The notes below the pieces were generated by a model. That model did no database searches and was not told where the DNA came from. It saw nothing but the letters and a program-made list of their open reading frames with translations. A stretch of 64,000 nucleotides of DNA. It comes from an uncultured Aquimarina sp. (GTDB lineage: Bacteria > Bacteroidota > Bacteroidia > Flavobacteriales > Flavobacteriaceae). Made by a program: the position numbers and the translations under genes. The stretch is taken from NCBI GenBank assembly GCA_947503835.1, contig CANNFM010000005.1, forward strand, positions 62,001 through 126,000, written 5' to 3'. Positions 16,607-26,900 of the stretch are shown here, one piece after another (position 1 is the first letter of the stretch; every line of letters begins with the position of its first letter).

Positions 16607-17890
16607 CTAGTAGTTATATTTATCACCCCATCGTGATTTTAGAAAAACTCTAAACGAATTTTCACGTTGATTATCACCAGGATTATATAATTTAGTGTCT
16701 TTAATCTCATCTGGAAGAAATTCTTGATCAGCAAAATTATCTTTGTAATCATGCGAGTATTTGTAATCTTCTCCATAACCCAATTCCTTCATCAGTTTTG
16801 TTGGAGCATTTCTAATGGGTAGCGGTACAGATAAATCGCCAGTTTGCTTTACCAATTGCTGGGCTTTATTTATAGCCATATAGGAAGCATTGCTTTTTGA
16901 AGAGGTGGCAAGATATACTGCACATTGACTCAGTATTATTCTGGCCTCAGGATATCCGATAGTATTCACAGCCAAGAATGTGTTATTGGCCATAATTAGC
17001 GCCGTAGGGTTTGCATTACCAATATCTTCTGAAGCTAGTATAATCATCCTCCGGGCAATAAACTTAAGGTCCTCACCACCCTCTATCATACGAGCTAACC
17101 AGTAAACAGCAGCATTGGGATCACTACCGCGCACAGATTTTATGAATGCCGAAATAATATCATAATGTTGCTCTCCTGTTTTGTCATATCTAACCGTATT
17201 TTGTTGTACAAGTTTAAGAACAAGATCATTAGTTATTATAATAGGTTCTTGTCCTTGACTCATTACAATCAATTCAAAAATATTGAGTAATTTTCGGGCG
17301 TCTCCACCACTAAGTCTTAATAAGGATTCGGTCTCTTTAAGCTCTATCTCTTTTGCTTTTAGAAACTCATCCTCCTGCATTGCTCTCTTTAACAACGCTT
17401 CTAATTCTTTTTTGCCAAAGGGATTGAGTACATATACCTGACAACGAGATAAAAGTGCAGGGATTACCTCGAAACTAGGGTTTTCTGTTGTGGCGCCAAT
17501 AAGAGTAATCCAGCCCTTTTCTACAGCACCTAATAATGAATCTTGTTGAGATTTACTAAATCGGTGAATTTCGTCTATAAATAAAATAGGGTTCTTAGCA
17601 GTAAATAAACCACCACTATTTTTAGCCTTATCGATTACATCTCTTACTTCTTTAACACCGCTGTTTATGGCACTAAGTGAATAATAGGGTCTTTGGGATT
17701 CGGTAGCAATGATATTGGCTAAGGTAGTTTTTCCTACTCCAGGGGGACCCCACAATATCAATGAAGGGATAATGCCTTTTTTGATCTGTTGCGTTAGAGA
17801 GCCATCATCACCAATTAAATGTTCTTGACTAAGATAGGTTGATAGAGATTTTGGACGTATGCGCTCGGCTAAGGGTTGATTCGTATTCAT
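16607..17890 (-). CDS. rarA: Replication-associated recombination protein RarA (MgsA), AAA+ ATPase
   Basis: The 427-residue protein has the clamp-loader-like AAA+ core: Walker A GPPGVGKT (48-55), Walker [10 protein letters not shown] (102-110), sensor 1 GATTENP, and the arginine finger region LLSRC. The C-terminal half (from about 230) is the MgsA tetramerisation domain, with [19 protein letters not shown]. RarA acts at stalled forks with SSB and RecA. The TAACTTTG promoter box ends only 5 nt before the start codon, so the mRNA may be leaderless. The N-terminus begins the family motif LAERIRP directly, which supports this ATG. Confidence 0.94.
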   Translation of the reverse strand: MNTNQPLAERIRPKSLSTYLSQEHLIGDDGSLTQQIKKGIIPSLILWGPPGVGKTTLANIIATESQRPYYSLSAINSGVKEVRDVIDKAKNSGGLFTAKNPILFIDEIHRFSKSQQDSLLGAVEKGWITLIGATTENPSFEVIPALLSRCQVYVLNPFGKKELEALLKRAMQEDEFLKAKEIELKETESLLRLSGGDARKLLNIFELIVMSQGQEPIIITNDLVLKLVQQNTVRYDKTGEQHYDIISAFIKSVRGSDPNAAVYWLARMIEGGEDLKFIARRMIILASEDIGNANPTALIMANNTFLAVNTIGYPEARIILSQCAVYLATSSKSNASYMAINKAQQLVKQTGDLSVPLPIRNAPTKLMKELGYGEDYKYSHDYKDNFADQEFLPDEIKDTKLYNPGDNQRENSFRVFLKSRWGDKYNY

Positions 17891-17895
17891 AATAA

Positions 17896-17903
17896 CAAAG
17901 TTA
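17896..17903 (-). promoter_or_regulatory. -7 promoter box immediately upstream of rarA
   Basis: TAACTTTG on the minus strand matches TAnnTTTG exactly and ends 5 nt before the rarA ATG. TTTC lies about 18 nt upstream, in place of the -33 TTTG. A transcript starting at the usual distance would begin at or next to the start codon. Confidence 0.4.
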
Positions 17904-18035
17904 CAAAGCTTTATAAGATTTGAAATGAGAAAATGAATTAATAAAATAAGTATGATCTCGATCCTTAATAAAAAAAACCTGCCAATTTATCTGAACTTAG
18001 TATTTTGGACTTTTTTTTGATATATTCTATTTGTC

Positions 18036-18788
18036 ATGAAAGAAAGAAGTGATCATTTTAAATTTAATACTGGAGTAGTGGGGTATCCTTTGCTATTTGT
18101 ACTACTTATCTGGATAGTTTTTTGGTTTGAGGTTCGTTTTGGTTTCGATTTTAATCATTTCGGAGTGTATCCAAGAACAATCAAGGGATTAAGAGGGGTG
18201 TTGTTCTCACCTTTTATTCATTCAGACATAACTCATCTTTGGCACAATACACTACCGTTGCTTATTCTATCAACAGCACTTTTCTTTTTTTATCAGAAAA
18301 ATGCATGGAAAGTAGTAGTGGTAGGAATTTTTCTTACAGGTATTTTGACCTGGTTGTTTGGTAGGCCTGCCAACCATATTGGAGCCAGTGGGGTGGTGTA
18401 TATGCTCTTTGGTTTCTTGTTTTTAAAGGGTATTATCGCCAAGCACTTGAGGTTAATTGCATTGTCTTTTGTTGTCGTTTTTATTTACGGAAGCATGATA
18501 TGGTATATCTTGCCTATAGATCCCAAGATTTCTTGGGAAGGGCATTTGTCTGGTTTAATAACAGGAACATTACTTGCATTTTTAATTAAAAACGGGGTTG
18601 CCAAACCTGAATTGTATAAATGGGAATCTCCAAATTATAATCCAGAGGAAGATGAGTTTTTAAAACACTTTGATGAGGATGGTAATTTTGTCGAACGATT
18701 GCCCGAAGAAGAAATAATCGAAGATGAGGTAAAAGTAGTGTATGAATTTAAGCCCGACCGGGATAATAATATAAATGAGAAACCTTGA
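18036..18788 (+). CDS. Rhomboid family intramembrane serine protease
   Basis: The 250-residue membrane protein has about six transmembrane segments. The catalytic dyad is clear: Ser118 in HIGASGVVY (GxSG) and His170 in WEGHLSG. The loop motif HSDITHLWHN (about 62-71) supplies the conserved His and Asn of the rhomboid fold. A hydrophilic acidic tail follows the last helix (from about 188). Rhomboids cleave single-pass membrane proteins within the bilayer; no substrate is suggested by the context. It is transcribed divergently from rarA with a 145-nt gap. Confidence 0.93.
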   Translation: MKERSDHFKFNTGVVGYPLLFVLLIWIVFWFEVRFGFDFNHFGVYPRTIKGLRGVLFSPFIHSDITHLWHNTLPLLILSTALFFFYQKNAWKVVVVGIFLTGILTWLFGRPANHIGASGVVYMLFGFLFLKGIIAKHLRLIALSFVVVFIYGSMIWYILPIDPKISWEGHLSGLITGTLLAFLIKNGVAKPELYKWESPNYNPEEDEFLKHFDEDGNFVERLPEEEIIEDEVKVVYEFKPDRDNNINEKP

Positions 18789-19015
18789 ATTTAAATTTGT
18801 CATTTCTGCGTAGGCAGGGATCCACAGTATATCTTGTTGATTAATTCTTTGCTTTGTGCCAAATCATATATATTGTTTATGTCTTATCAATAAAATAGAA
18901 GAAGAAATCGAAAATTGAGTTCATTGAAGATGACAATAAAATTCGAAATGATTTGGATCCTGATTGTTGTATTTAAAATAAATTCCCTACCTACTTAGGG
19001 ATAACAGGGATGAGT
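18789..19015. repeat. Short hairpin repeats in a 227-nt gap
   Basis: No gene is visible. Near 18802 the sequence CTGCGTAGGCAG (arms CTGC/GCAG) lies within a TCATTTCTGCG-type string like dispersed intergenic repeats seen in other bacteria. Near 18984 a second dyad, TCCCTA/TAGGGA, lies in the stretch before the rlmB stop. Whether these recur in the genome cannot be judged from one window. Confidence 0.35.
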
Positions 19016-19750
19016 TCATAGTCGCTGTCTAATCACTTCATATAAAAATACACCACAGGCCACAGATACGTTTAGAGAGCTAATCTCGCCATGCATAGGT
19101 AGCTTTGCTTGTTGATCTACTAGTTTTAGAACCGAATCTGATATGCCTTTACCTTCACTACCCATAATGATCGCTGTAGGGTTTTTTAGGTTAGCGGTAT
19201 AGATGGTATCTGAAGCTTTTTCTGTAGCAGCTATAACTTGTATCCCCGAACCTTGTAAATAAAACATAGCATCTTTGATATGATCTACTTTACATATAGG
19301 AATTTTGAACACGGCACCAGCAGAAGTTTTAACGGTATCGGCACTTACCGGAGCACCACCTTTTTTTTGTATAATAATACCATGCACACCTGTACATTCT
19401 GCAGTTCTAATTATTGCGCCAAAATTGCGAACATCTGATAATTGATCCAATATCAAGAATAGCGGAGTTTCTCCAGATTCGATAACCTGCATCACTAGAT
19501 TTTCGAGATTATAAAATTCGATAGGGGAGACATGGGCAACTACACCCTGATGATTTTTACGGGTAAGCCTATTTAGTTTTTCTACAGGCACGTATGAGAA
19601 CGATATATTTTGTTTTTTCAATACGCCCATAAGCTCTTTGGCAAGTTCACCTTGTAGCCCTTTTTGAACAAACAGTTTGTCTATAGCTTTGCCAGAGGAT
19701 ATAGCTTCAATAACCGCTCTAATGCCAAAAATTTGTGATTCGTTTTTCAT
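19016..19750 (-). CDS. rlmB: 23S rRNA (guanosine-2'-O-)-methyltransferase RlmB, TrmH/SpoU family
   Basis: The protein has 244 residues with the ATG chosen here. It has the N-terminal L30e-like substrate domain (IFGIRAVIEAI) and the SPOUT knot with its three motifs: LSDVRNFGAIIRTAE, IIMGSEGKGIS, and the C-terminal LNVSVACGVFLYEV. RlmB methylates G2251 in the ribosomal P-loop. An in-frame ATG 27 nt upstream exists but lies inside the terminator hairpin of the upstream gene. The downstream ATG leads directly into the conserved domain and is preceded by a TATATTTG promoter box, so it is preferred. TrmH-type tRNA specificity cannot be fully excluded. Confidence 0.88.
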   Translation of the reverse strand: MKNESQIFGIRAVIEAISSGKAIDKLFVQKGLQGELAKELMGVLKKQNISFSYVPVEKLNRLTRKNHQGVVAHVSPIEFYNLENLVMQVIESGETPLFLILDQLSDVRNFGAIIRTAECTGVHGIIIQKKGGAPVSADTVKTSAGAVFKIPICKVDHIKDAMFYLQGSGIQVIAATEKASDTIYTANLKNPTAIIMGSEGKGISDSVLKLVDQQAKLPMHGEISSLNVSVACGVFLYEVIRQRL

Positions 19751-19756
19751 AAGAAG

Positions 19757-19764
19757 CAAATATA
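19757..19764 (-). promoter_or_regulatory. -7 promoter box immediately upstream of rlmB
   Basis: TATATTTG on the minus strand matches TAnnTTTG and ends 6 nt before the preferred ATG. It lies just beyond the upstream terminator. No TTG is seen at the -33 position. Confidence 0.35.
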
Positions 19765-19765
19765 A

Positions 19766-19809
19766 GTAAAAACACATCCCTATGGTATTTTATACCATAG
19801 GGATGTGTT
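19766..19809 (-). terminator. Rho-independent terminator of the sulfotransferase-like gene
   Basis: A perfect 17-bp stem with a 5-nt loop (19771-19809) is followed on the minus strand by a short run of T. It lies 41 nt past the stop of the 19851-21197 gene and closes the inner SusCD locus. It also excludes the upstream ATG as the rlmB start. Confidence 0.85.
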
Positions 19810-19850
19810 CTTCAAAATTAGATTACTATAGTAATGCTTATATCTATTAG

Positions 19851-21197
19851 TTATAAATCTAGATTTATAACTCCTGGATCATTATAGTCATAATGGTAAC
19901 CTCTCCAATATAAACCACTATTACCATCAAATTTCCATACAACCTCTTTGTTATTATTAACTTCCCAAAAACCAAAAGCGCCTTCAGTTATAAGTGTATT
20001 TCCGTTTGCTAATCTGACAGCTCCAGATACTAGAGGAGAGTATAATTCTGCATCGGTGAATTCCCAAATGATCTTCGGTTCATTATCTTGATCTGGACTA
20101 AGAGTAAGGTTTTCTGGTAAATTAAGCTCATAAACTTTAGATTGCTCATTTTCTGGGATATTACCATTCATGTACATTAACATATTACCAGCTCCGATTT
20201 CACCATCAACAAGAATATTTGGAAAATGATTATTATAAAATAATCTTTGACCTACTGTGTTTTTATATGTGGTAGGGTTACCGAATCTATATACAAGATC
20301 ACCTCCTTTATTAAAGTTTCCACCTTGATGCGTCGCTGCTTGTGCCGTTGTTGTGCTATGATCAATAACCCATATTTCACTATAGAAATTAACACTCAAA
20401 TAAATGAGATCGGTTGAAGGGTCATAATCCATCCCATTAGCATGCATGATATCACCGCGATCATCATAGTGATAATTTATATCAATTAATTGAGGATTTT
20501 CATTAATATCACCAAAATTATTTTTTGTTGAATCATGGTTCTGGACAAGATGATCCCAAGAATCCCATTCCCAAACTATTTCTTTTGTTTCTGGGTTAAT
20601 TTCTATAACGGATTCTGGCATTAATATTTCGTTTGGATTACTTATATCGTATCCTGCTTCTTCCCCTTCTAATATTGTCTTAATTTTCCATGCCATTACT
20701 AGTATATTTCCATTGGGAAGTAATTCAATATCATGATGCGAAAGATACTGTTCATTAGAATAGTTAAATTCCCAGTCTATTGAACTGTCAGGGTTAATTA
20801 TTTGAATTTTTCCTCCATATCCTCCAATAGAATAAAATGAATTTTCATCCTTTAGCGAAGCTAAAAGTTTTCCATTATTTAATAAAACAACATCATTTCC
20901 TAAACGGGAAGTTAATGTCCATTCATGTTTTATTGTTGCATTGAGTTTATCCATAAGATATACTCTAGCATTTTCAATGTCATTGATAAGTATATATCCT
21001 TTAGCTATTTTTTTATCATCTAAAGCTATGATTTTTCCGGTTTCACCAATTATGGGATTGTTGACAGTGATAGGATCAATGACTTCTATTTCTTCAGTAA
21101 TAGGAGCTGATTCGTCATCATTACTACAAGAATAAGAGAAGACAATTATAAAAATAAATAAAAACTTAATAAAAATTTTATTAATTATAGTATTCAT
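19851..21197 (-). CDS. Aryl-sulfate sulfotransferase (ASST)-like lipoprotein
   Basis: The 448-residue protein has a lipoprotein signal ending FSYSC (Cys24). Acidic residues follow (SNDDES), which in Bacteroidota favours export to the cell surface. The rest is a propeller with repeated strands such as NDVVLLNNGKLLAS, HHDIELLPNGNILVMAWK, HANGMDYDPSTDLIYLS and AVRLANGNTLITEG, as in ASST/arylsulfotransferase families. Histidines at HHDIE, MHAN and NNHFPN could include the active-site pair. Classical ASST moves sulfate between phenols without PAPS; the true substrate is unknown. It follows the inner susC-susD-lipoprotein set, but a terminator at 21216-21244 lies between, so expression may depend on read-through. 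Confidence 0.78.
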   Translation of the reverse strand: MNTIINKIFIKFLFIFIIVFSYSCSNDDESAPITEEIEVIDPITVNNPIIGETGKIIALDDKKIAKGYILINDIENARVYLMDKLNATIKHEWTLTSRLGNDVVLLNNGKLLASLKDENSFYSIGGYGGKIQIINPDSSIDWEFNYSNEQYLSHHDIELLPNGNILVMAWKIKTILEGEEAGYDISNPNEILMPESVIEINPETKEIVWEWDSWDHLVQNHDSTKNNFGDINENPQLIDINYHYDDRGDIMHANGMDYDPSTDLIYLSVNFYSEIWVIDHSTTTAQAATHQGGNFNKGGDLVYRFGNPTTYKNTVGQRLFYNNHFPNILVDGEIGAGNMLMYMNGNIPENEQSKVYELNLPENLTLSPDQDNEPKIIWEFTDAELYSPLVSGAVRLANGNTLITEGAFGFWEVNNNKEVVWKFDGNSGLYWRGYHYDYNDPGVINLDL

Positions 21198-21215
21198 AAC
21201 ACTTTGGATTTAAGA

Positions 21216-21244
21216 TAAAAAAAGCCATCTGAAAGATGGCTTTT
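21216..21244 (-). terminator. Terminator or attenuator between the inner SusE-like and ASST-like genes
   Basis: An 11-bp stem AAAAGCCATCT/AGATGGCTTTT with a 3-nt loop is followed on the minus strand by a T-run. It lies 49 nt past the SusE-like stop and only 18 nt before the ASST-like start. This leaves no room for a separate promoter below it. Confidence 0.8.
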
Positions 21245-21293
21245 AATATTTATGCATTCTATGAAATTTTCATTATACATAGAAGAATCTTAA

Positions 21294-22298
21294 TTAATTC
21301 TTAGCTGCTTTAAGTGGTCTGGTACCAAAACTACCTAAATCAACGGTATATTCAAAGTCAAAAGCCAAGGTTCCAATACAATCAAAAAAGTAACTTGTGG
21401 CATTTGTTGATTCAATATTACCGCCAGCATACCCGAAAAATGCAGCTGCAACGAACGTTTTGTCAAAAGTACAAGCACTTGTAACTGGATCTACTGTCAT
21501 GATAATGTCATTTCCTGGCTCAAATAGATCTCTAATAATAACTTCATTATCAGTAGCACCTGCAAGGACTTCAAAAGTTGTATTAGCAACTCCAAAAGGA
21601 TCATCTGTAATTGTATAGGTCCCTATTGCATCTGCTCTGATAAATTCTGGACAAAGTATTACAAATTCAAATTCGAAAGCTTGTCTATATCCAGTTTCAG
21701 TAATGAGTTCATCAGCAAGACGATCACCTCTAAGTCGAAACGTTGAACCATCCCCATTAGTCACAACTTGGTCACCTGGTCCAATAGTAACAGGACGATC
21801 GTCAGAATTTAAATACGTTCCATCTTCTTGTTCAAAGATTTCGATAAGACCAACAGGTATTGCTGCTCCGTATTCTTGTCCAGAAGTACTGGTTGCCTTA
21901 GCCGTGAAGAAAAATTGATCACCAAATGATAATTCATCTACTGTTCTTCCGAAAAAACTAGCAAAATCTTGGGCATCAAAAGAAAAATCAGCAGGGAAAC
22001 TAGTTACAGTAGCTACATCAACAGTATCAGTTTCTACACCACTAAGAAGCGCATATATTTTTAAATCATAGCTAGCTACATTGTTATTGGCGTCTAAAAG
22101 ATTAAAACTATATGTTAATTCACTAGGATCACTAAGACCTATTGCAGTAGGTGGGTTTTCGTCAAATCTTACAAAAGCAGCGTTGTCTTTTGTTATTGAA
22201 CTGTTTATGAAATCTTTATCCTCATCTTCGCAGGAAACTACTAGGATTATAGATAATAACAGTGCAAAATAGGTTATATATTTATTTGTTATTTTCAT
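21294..22298 (-). CDS. SusE/F-like surface lipoprotein of the inner SusCD locus
   Basis: The 334-residue protein has a lipoprotein signal ending LVVSC (Cys23) and the acidic stretch EDEDKDF, expected for surface display. An N-terminal domain resembles SusE-type Ig-like folds (YSFNLLDANNNVASYDLKIYA). A later part has CPEF followed by GTYTITDDP. The same LxCP...GxYTL pattern appears in the lipoprotein at 32543-33427, so the two are probably paralogs. By position it is the third gene after susC and susD and is likely a substrate-binding accessory protein. The ligand is unknown. Confidence 0.72.
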   Translation of the reverse strand: MKITNKYITYFALLLSIILVVSCEDEDKDFINSSITKDNAAFVRFDENPPTAIGLSDPSELTYSFNLLDANNNVASYDLKIYALLSGVETDTVDVATVTSFPADFSFDAQDFASFFGRTVDELSFGDQFFFTAKATSTSGQEYGAAIPVGLIEIFEQEDGTYLNSDDRPVTIGPGDQVVTNGDGSTFRLRGDRLADELITETGYRQAFEFEFVILCPEFIRADAIGTYTITDDPFGVANTTFEVLAGATDNEVIIRDLFEPGNDIIMTVDPVTSACTFDKTFVAAAFFGYAGGNIESTNATSYFFDCIGTLAFDFEYTVDLGSFGTRPLKAAKN

Positions 22299-22315
22299 CT
22301 TTATTAATTTTTTAA

Positions 22316-23941
22316 TTAATCTAAATTATCTGCATTAGTATCCCAGAATGCTTTCACATCTAGTCCTTTTTGATTAATGTTAGGATTAGCATTAACCTCG
22401 GCTGCAGGATACATAAATGTTCTTGGGAAAACACCAGGTACACTAACATGGTTTTCTAAATCACTAGGAAAACTTGTTCTTCTATAATTGTTCCAAGCTT
22501 CATAGCCATTACCCCAAAGCGCAAGATAGTACTCTTTCATGATAATATCTAATCTCTCATCGTTACTTGCGGCGGCATCATATTGACCTAATACAAATAT
22601 TACGTAATTATTAACATCCGTTGTAGAAGCTGCAAAAGCAGGGTCAACTACACTAGGATTAAAGTTTAGTACTTTGTCCATAGATGCTCTAATACCACTT
22701 TCTAATAAGGCCCTTGGATCACCTGTAGTACCGCTCATAAGTGCAGATTCAGCTCTTAAAAAATCTACAAAGGATGATAGCATGAATGGGAAGATTCCTG
22801 CTCCACCTGCTCCAGCACCAGCTATAGCAGGAGTAAATTGGTCACTATCAAAATCACCACCTACAGGGTATAGCCCATACGTTGTTCTTTTTCGATTATC
22901 TGGTGGAACACCTTGGCGACCTCCATGATCTCTACCAATATAGGCATTACCTATATAACAAAAATTATATCCAGGTAATCCATCACAAGGTAGGTCATCA
23001 CCAGTAGGATCTTCGTCTGTTTGTCTGTAAAAATAATAACGTAATCTTGGATCAGCAAACCCTTTGGCAGCGGTAAACTCATTCATATAATAGTTATTCA
23101 TATAGTCTCCTGTACCATCGGCATCATACGTAACAGCATAGTATGGATGTCTACTATCTGTTGGGCTACTTATATTAGAATAGCTAAACTGGAAATCTTC
23201 ATCAGCAGAGTCTATTATTCCTTGTGAAAGAAGTGTATTAATCTCTGATGAAAAGTCACCAATTAATCGCATTTGATTATACATTTTAAATTTTAATGTT
23301 CTCGCTAATGTTGTCCATTTTGCTCTATCTCCATTATAGAAAAGATCATTAGCAGGCATAACAGAATTAGTTGTATTAATTTCAGCAATAGCTTCATCAA
23401 TAAGTACTAACATGGCATTATAAATTAGTTGACCATCGTCAGCTTTTGGACTAGGGAATTCTGCTGCATTTGATGCCTCTGTAAATGGTACATTACCCCA
23501 TGTATCTACAAGTGTTACATAAGTGTATGCCTTAATTATTTTCGCTGCTCCAGATATACCTAGCAATTCTCTTTCTTGTGTTATAGGTAATAAAGTTTCG
23601 ATATCCTTTAGTGTTTCTCTGTAAAATGAGGTCCAAAGGTTCGTATTTATATTTCCAGCAGTCAAAGAGAACGGACTTGCATACGGGCCAAATAAATGCT
23701 GCATCCTCATCGTTTCTGAGGCTCTTACATTAAGCCCATCTTCGTTACCTTCGTTAAAAGCAAAAGCATTAGCGAATTGTAGTTGAGCATTGTTAAAGAG
23801 TAAATTAGGATCAGCACTCTCTGGTGTTATTCTACTAGGATCATTTAGTAGATCCAGATCGGATGTCTCACAACTTGTGAAAACTGTAATAAGTAGCAAT
23901 GAAGCTAAAATTACATTGAATCTATTTTTTATGTTTTTCAT
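22316..23941 (-). CDS. SusD/RagB-family outer-membrane lipoprotein (inner locus)
   Basis: The 541-residue lipoprotein (signal ends VFTSC, Cys24) has SusD-like_2 features: LNDPSRITPESADPNLLFNNAQ at the mature N-terminus (split by positions 31-52), a tetratricopeptide-like helical core with KIIKAYTYVTLVDTWGNVPF (about 132-151), and the closing FWDTNAD. SusD proteins sit as lids on SusC barrels and capture the substrate at the cell surface. It lies 18 nt downstream of its susC. It is clearly related to the SusD at 33447-35180, including a shared YxGRDH...PPD motif and the late FYPAxEVN motif. Confidence 0.93.
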   Translation of the reverse strand: MKNIKNRFNVILASLLLITVFTSCETSDLDLLNDPSRITPESADPNLLFNNAQLQFANAFAFNEGNEDGLNVRASETMRMQHLFGPYASPFSLTAGNINTNLWTSFYRETLKDIETLLPITQERELLGISGAAKIIKAYTYVTLVDTWGNVPFTEASNAAEFPSPKADDGQLIYNAMLVLIDEAIAEINTTNSVMPANDLFYNGDRAKWTTLARTLKFKMYNQMRLIGDFSSEINTLLSQGIIDSADEDFQFSYSNISSPTDSRHPYYAVTYDADGTGDYMNNYYMNEFTAAKGFADPRLRYYFYRQTDEDPTGDDLPCDGLPGYNFCYIGNAYIGRDHGGRQGVPPDNRKRTTYGLYPVGGDFDSDQFTPAIAGAGAGGAGIFPFMLSSFVDFLRAESALMSGTTGDPRALLESGIRASMDKVLNFNPSVVDPAFAASTTDVNNYVIFVLGQYDAAASNDERLDIIMKEYYLALWGNGYEAWNNYRRTSFPSDLENHVSVPGVFPRTFMYPAAEVNANPNINQKGLDVKAFWDTNADNLD

Positions 23942-23959
23942 TTCTATTTTTTTAGTATT

Positions 23960-26900
23960 TTAAAAAGAAGCTTTTAAACTGAATCCATATTTTCTAGATG
24001 AAGGAGCAGTTTGTAAATCTAAACCTAAACCGTTACCTACACCAGTACTAATCACTTCTGGGTCAAAATTTGTTCCATCCGGTACATTAGGTGCTAAATA
24101 CCATAGATTTTGACCTAGTACACTAAATGAAAGTGAACCAAATGGTGTATTGTCTAAGAATTTCTTTGGTAGCGCATATGTTAATGAAACTTCTCTTAGC
24201 CTCCATATAGAACCATCATAAATTTGTTGTCCTGCAGGATCAATTAAATTTAAGAAGTATACTTCGTTTGCTCCTAACTGAATATTATTTGGGATTTTAT
24301 TACCTGAACTGTCTAAAAGTGGGTTACCTGTACCAGGGTCAGCTAATACTCCGGGAACAATGAATGTTCCTTCTCTATCTTCAGTATCAGTAGTTACCCC
24401 TCTTCTTAATAAGTTGGTAATTGTTGTACCGTAGAAATCACCACCATGAGTATATTCTACTTGCGCCATAAGACTAAAGCCTTTGTATGAGAACGTATTG
24501 ATTGAAGTTGCTCTCCAATCTGGGTTTGGATCACCAATGATTTCGTCATCCAATCCTAAGTCAGTACTTGCAATAATAGTACCATCATTTGGATCAATTA
24601 TTAAATTACCTTCGTTATCACGTACTGCATAACTTCCTCGTAGCACACCTAATGGTTCACCTTCGATAGCAAAGTTACCTATGTTCGAAAAACCAGCAAT
24701 ATTAACTTCTTCACCACCTGGTAAATCAACTACTGTACTCTCTGCTGCAGTAAAGTTAAAATTGGAAACCCATTGGAATCCATTATCATTAGACTTGAAT
24801 GGAGTTACTTCTATATCAACCTCTATACCTTCGGTTTCAATCTTACTGGCATTGATGAACTGGAATATGTTTCCTGAAGACGGGCCTAAGTTCTTTGATA
24901 ATATTTGATCTTTAGAATCTCTTTTGTAAACACTTAACTCTAAACTTACTCTATTATTTAATAAGTTTGTTTCTAAACCTGCTTCAAATTCTCTATGTAA
25001 CTCTGCTTTTAAATCAGGGTTAGGAGCTGTGTTTAAATTTGAATTTGTATTTAAACTAAGTCCATCTCCCAGAAATTGAGCTGTACCCAATACAAGAGCT
25101 GCTCGTGTATTATATGGAGTTGGGAAACCAGCCGAAGTACCATATCCAAATCTTAATTTCATGAAATTTAAGACATCAGATTTTAAACTAGGGAATGCTG
25201 TAGTAGGTACAAATGCAACAGATGTACTTGGGTAAAATAACGAACGATTTTCTTCTTCTACTGTTGAAGTCCAGTCATTTCTTGCGGCAACTGTAAGATA
25301 TAACATACTGTCATAATCAAATTCTAATTGACCATATAGACCAAGAGTGTTCTCTTTTTGTACTCGACTTAATCTACTTCCAAAAGGATCCTGATTACTT
25401 TGTGTTTCATAATTTGAATGATCTATAAAATCAAATACTACTTGTCCTTGACTAAATACACCGAATTTTTCATATGTCTCAGAATTAGCATTAAATCCTA
25501 AAGTACCATTTAATCCTATTTTTTCAGTTAGAGATAAACTTTTTAAGTTGAATAATAAACTGTGATCCCAGATAGTATTAACAGCAGAAGTTGTCTTTAA
25601 AAAACCTTGCTCTGCTTCTATACGAGCTACACCACCTTTATTTACATAAAACTCTTGTGTCTCTGTATATGTGTCTAGACCTCCTCTATATGTTAGCGAG
25701 AAATTGTCGTTAAAATCATACGTTGCGTTTACGTTGTTATAGAAACGATCTACATCAATAGTTTCCTTAGAGTTAGCTACTAGCCAACGAGGGTTATTTT
25801 GATCACCTCTATAATAAACATTTGCACCTGTAACAGGATCTTGGAAAGGTAATCCATTAAGATCTAAGTTTCTTGGTATAAATAAAGTTCTGGTAAAAAT
25901 AGAAAAGTTTCCAGTACCAGCACTTGCTGCAACAGGAGGTGTAGAGAATTCACTTGTTGCAAAGTTCATAGAACCAGAAACAGTAAGTTTGTTACTTAAT
26001 TTAGCAGATCCACCAAGACCAAAATTACTTCTTGTGATATTATTCCCAGGAACATAACCATCTTCATCAGTATGTCCAAAATTAACGTTGAATGAAACAT
26101 TTTCTGAGCTTTTAGATGCATTTACCGAAGTAGTATATCCAAACCCTTGTCTAAAGAAATCTTCTACATTATCTTCAACAGCTGCATAAGGTTGGAAAAC
26201 TCCTTGAAATTCAGGAAATGAAGTTGCAAAATCTGATTGATTATAGTGTGCGCGAACGATAACGCCTCTGTCAAATCTATTACCCCAGTTTCCAACAAAT
26301 CCAACATTTTCTGTCTGATTTGCACCTTGTCCGTAAGTGTTTTGATAGTCTGGTAAACCAGCAATTTCATTTACAAAGATGGATTGGTTGAATGTAACTT
26401 CGAAACCTTTGTTTACTAATGCTGTTGATCCAGTTTTTGTAGTAATTAAGATTACACCGTTTCTACCTGCATCACCATATAGTACAGTTGCACTTAAACC
26501 TTTAAGGACACTCACATTGGTAATACTGTTAGGATCGATATCTAAGAATCTACTTGATGCAGATACAGAACCATTACCCGTTGTAACATTACTCTCTGCA
26601 TTAGTACTAGTATTAAAAGGAATACCATTTACCACAAAAAGTGGTTGGTTATCACCTGTAATAGATACATTTCCTCTAATTCGGATATTAGTACCACTAC
26701 CTGCAACACCTCCTGATTGTACCACATTTACACCAGAAACTTTACCTGTTAGTACCCTGGCAATATCTGCTTCAGGTCTACTTTCTATAGCATCGTTTTT
26801 AAGTGTACTAACGGCGTATCCAAGAGATTTCTTTTGTCTTGATATCCCTTGAGCAGTTACTACTACTTCTTCTAGTTCAGAAGCAGAAGCCTCTAATTGA

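Noticed and set aside
18993..19006. Near-match to the I-SceI homing endonuclease site (TAGGGATAACAGGG)
   Set aside because: Only the first 14 of 18 bases match, and no intron, intein or homing endonuclease gene is present. It is part of a small intergenic dyad and is most likely chance.
19751..19777. Upstream ATG for rlmB
   Set aside because: It lies inside the terminator of the upstream gene and before the rlmB promoter box.
3721..19809. Long palindromes considered as CRISPR repeats or transposon ends
   Set aside because: Each palindrome is different in sequence and occurs once; no spacers, cas genes, target duplications or transposase are present.
26379..26852. 157-codon frame opposite the inner susC
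   Set aside because: It lies entirely antisense to the conserved plug domain and its composition mirrors that gene.
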